NCBI RefSeq assembly: GCF_013401555.1
Contig: NZ_CP058552.1
Location: 1,116,001-1,180,000 of the forward strand
Length of the DNA: 64,000 nucleotides
Reading direction: 5' to 3'
Source: Paenibacillus sp. E222
GTDB lineage: Bacteria; Bacillota; Bacilli; Paenibacillales; Paenibacillaceae
The position numbers were made by a program, and so were the translations under genes. Positions 58,401 to 64,000 of the stretch are shown one piece after another. The notes beneath the pieces are model-generated. The model saw nothing but the letters and a program-made list of their open reading frames with translations. It searched no databases and had not been told where the DNA came from. How positions within the stretch are numbered: position 1 is the first letter of the stretch; the number at the start of each line of letters is the position of its first letter.

Positions 58401-58940
58401 TTGTTCTTCTATTCTTTATCTATAACCTTGCCTACACGCAATGTATAGTTGAAACCAAGTAATACATAAATCGCTAAAGCTCATCCATACTTTCTATTCA
58501 AACTGACGCAACCACTCCTATGAAACTCATCCTTGATTACTCGTCAAGCTTCCAAACCTTAAAGGTTATCCACAGTGGATAACCTTTATTCATTCCCCCT
58601 CCCTTTCCCCCTTATCCACAGCAGGGGTATAGTTAAAATGGTTATCCCCAACGCAATACATCCATTTCCGTTCTGTCACGTCGAGCTTGTTGAATATCGT
58701 TTCTGATATTGAGTATGTACTAGGCTCATTATCGACCTGCTTTCGCTGTCTTCTCCCCTCTTCTATATTTAGTTACTCTACAGCCAGCGTACTGAAACCA
58801 GCCTCTACAGGCACCATACTATCCATGCCTCATGTCTCCTGTGTGAGTGCTATAAGCTTTCCTCTCTACAGCTCCTGGTTAAGTCACCGCCAAAAGAAAC
58901 CGCCGAACGATCCATTGCTCATCTCCCATAGTTCATGACA
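58401..58940. other. Non-coding stretch holding the DnaA boxes
   Basis: About 540 bases between the membrane protein and the lipoprotein terminator. Apart from the DnaA-box cluster, I see no gene with a ribosome site. Confidence 0.5.
58566..58650. promoter_or_regulatory. Cluster of DnaA-box sequences
   Basis: TTATCCACA at 58566-58574 and 58612-58620 (exact), an inverted copy at 58574-58582 with one mismatch, and TTATCCCCA at 58642-58650 with one mismatch. The first two form a palindrome AAGGTTATCC/GGATAACCTT. This could titrate DnaA or regulate nearby genes; the palindrome could also be a transcript end for the membrane-protein gene. Confidence 0.55.
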
Positions 58941-58943
58941 TAC

Positions 58944-58974
58944 AAAAAGCCCCCGATCACAGATCGGGAGCTTT
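58944..58974 (-). terminator. Terminator after the lipoprotein gene
   Basis: AAAGCTCCCGATC, short loop, GATCGGGGGCTTTTT on the minus strand. Confidence 0.85.
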
Positions 58975-59034
58975 ACTATCATACGGACCATTACACCGTT
59001 AATTGTCGAACCATTACATCCAAGCACAACTCAT

Positions 59035-59472
59035 TCAATCATCATCATCAAGTGATTTTACTGTCGTCTGAGCAGCTTCACTTTTCGGAACCATTACCGT
59101 GAAGAACCCATCATGTACAGCTAGATGTACAGTATGCCCTTCTTTAGCAAATACACGTAGGGAACTTGAGTCATTGGATGTACTCTTGGCTTGCTTTTCT
59201 GTCCAGCCCCAGCTCTTAATCTCGTCTAGATACACCTCAGGAATACTAGTGCTCTCACTAATACCAGATAGCGTATATCGAACATAATCCATATCCGAAT
59301 TGTTTTCAGACTGGTCAGATTTATTCGCCACTTTAGGAACCGGGAAACCCTTCTCGTTTACCGCTCCTTCATAAGAAGTCCATGCAGATCCTGCTTCACC
59401 GCATCCTGCAAGCACGCCTATCAGGCTGAGCAAGAGAAACGAATGAAGAATTAGTCTTCGCCAACTTGTCAC
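59035..59472 (-). CDS. Small putative lipoprotein, unknown function
   Basis: 145 residues from a GTG at 59470-59472 with GGAGG six bases upstream. It begins MTSWRRLILHSFLLLSLIG and has lipobox VLAGC (Cys about 24). The mature part contains DYVRYTLSGISESTSIP, SWGWTEKQ, a short beta-rich end (HTVHLAVHDGFFTVMVP) and an acidic terminus. No family recognised. It lies between rRNA genes and the origin-proximal operons on its own, with its own terminator. Confidence 0.75.
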   Translation of the reverse strand: MTSWRRLILHSFLLLSLIGVLAGCGEAGSAWTSYEGAVNEKGFPVPKVANKSDQSENNSDMDYVRYTLSGISESTSIPEVYLDEIKSWGWTEKQAKSTSNDSSSLRVFAKEGHTVHLAVHDGFFTVMVPKSEAAQTTVKSLDDDD

Positions 59473-59723
59473 ACACACCCTCCTTTTCACAGCTGCACAT
59501 TCCAGCTCTGTGGTCAGGTACTTTTAGCATATTTAACATAGTCCTATTATACTGGTTTCGAATGCGTTTTCCGTAACAAAAATGTTACCTTCATTTCAAG
59601 ACTTTTTAAGGCATTCCTTTGCCCTCTTTTGAAAGTCAATCCACCCTCTAGTTGTATCAGCTTCCAAAGCCAGAGTTCCATCCACCTTAAACTAGCGATT
59701 CCTTCATTTTTGTTTATAGACAA

Positions 59724-59760
59724 ATAAAAACCACCACCGAATAACATCGGCAGTGGTTCT
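59724..59760 (-). terminator. rRNA operon terminator
   Basis: AACCACTGCCGA and TCGGTGGTGGTT flank a 6-base loop, followed by TTTATTT on the minus strand, directly after 5S rRNA. Confidence 0.88.
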
Positions 59761-59763
59761 TTG

Positions 59764-59880
59764 CTTGGCGGCGTCCTACTCTCCCAGGACCCTGCGGTCC
59801 AAGTACCATCGGCGCTAGAGGGCTTAACGGTCGTGTTCGGGATGGGTACGTGTGGAACCCCTCCGCTATCGCCACCAAAC
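59764..59880 (-). rRNA. rrf: 5S ribosomal RNA
   Basis: About 117 bases. On the minus strand it begins GTTTGGTGGCGATAGCGGAG, contains CCCATCCCGAACACG and ends near AGTAGGACGCCGCC. Ends are accurate to a few bases. Confidence 0.95.
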
Positions 59881-60024
59881 GCGATTTGTCGAAGCATAGC
59901 TTCTTGAAATCCAATATGGAACTGAAAATCATACGCACATTCTGTGATGTACCAATTTTCATTTCAGAGATTATTCTCTGAAAACTAGATCCGAAACGAA
60001 ATTTGCAACTTACAACCTGCATAT

Positions 60025-64000
<3,976 letters not shown>

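Noticed and set aside
58687..58938. 83-codon plus-strand frame between the DnaA boxes and the lipoprotein gene
   Set aside because: No ribosome site; Ser/Pro-rich random-looking product.
59547..59897. Open frames across 5S, 23S and 16S rRNA
   Set aside because: They lie in rRNA genes and have no protein-coding support.

Overview
The window is a stretch of chromosome from a spore-forming Firmicute of the Paenibacillus type, lying close to the replication origin. The gene order (rRNA operon, gin/csfB, yaaO, tmk, darA, yaaR, holB, ricT, yabA, trmN6, rsmI, abrB, tatD, yabE, rnmV, ksgA, yabG, veg, sspF, ispE, purR, spoVG, glmU, prs, pth, fin, mfd, prsA, spoVT, yabM, mazG, rqcP, yabP, yabQ, divIC, yabR, spoIIE, yabS, yabT, tilS, hpt, ftsH, nad genes, coaX, hslO, yacD, cysK, pabB, pabA, pabC) is the Bacillus subtilis origin-proximal order, written here in reverse so that nearly everything is on the minus strand. 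Only abrB, a small hypothetical gene at 33.5 kb and a membrane-protein gene at 57.9 kb are on the plus strand. Protein sequences, moderate GC, many TTG starts and the S1/YabR and AbrB variants fit Paenibacillus best. I see no mobile element, prophage or CRISPR array.

Layout from left to right. 1-10.6 kb: folate branch (pabC, pabA, pabB), cysK, then a cofactor operon nadA-nadB-nadC-coaX-hslO-yacD. 10.7-20.3 kb: ftsH, hpt, tilS, the kinase/VWA pair yabT-yabS, spoIIE and yabR. 20.5-33.2 kb: divIC-yabQ-yabP, rqcP-hbs, mazG, yabM, spoVT, prsA-mfd, fin, pth. 33.5-43.7 kb: prs, glmU, spoVG, purR, ispE, sspF, veg, yabG, ksgA-rnmV, yabE. 43.9-57.3 kb: tatD, an HD hydrolase, abrB, rsmI-trmN6, yabA-ricT-holB-yaaR, darA-tmk, lrgAB, yaaO, gin. 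57.3-64 kb: an orphan membrane protein, a cluster of DnaA boxes, a lipoprotein, and a 16S-23S-5S rRNA operon whose 16S gene runs off the right edge.

The unifying theme is the start of sporulation and spore maturation alongside housekeeping. The sequence shows a set of stage-specific control sites: a Spo0A-type promoter with 21-bp spacing before spoIIE, tandem Spo0A boxes just downstream of the abrB promoter, a dense Spo0A-box cluster between abrB and the HD hydrolase gene, a sigma-H promoter for spoVG, sigma-G promoters for sspF and spoVT, and a likely sigma-K promoter for yabG. Cyclic-di-AMP appears twice: a ydaO-class riboswitch with terminator upstream of the cell-wall hydrolase yabE, and darA, encoding a c-di-AMP-binding PII-like protein.

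Three genes that should be intact (ftsH, yabS, spoIIE) are each split by a frameshift within about 5 kb. At least the spoIIE case is a missing base in a G run, which suggests sequence errors, but real mutations would predict a heat/stress-sensitive and asporogenous strain.
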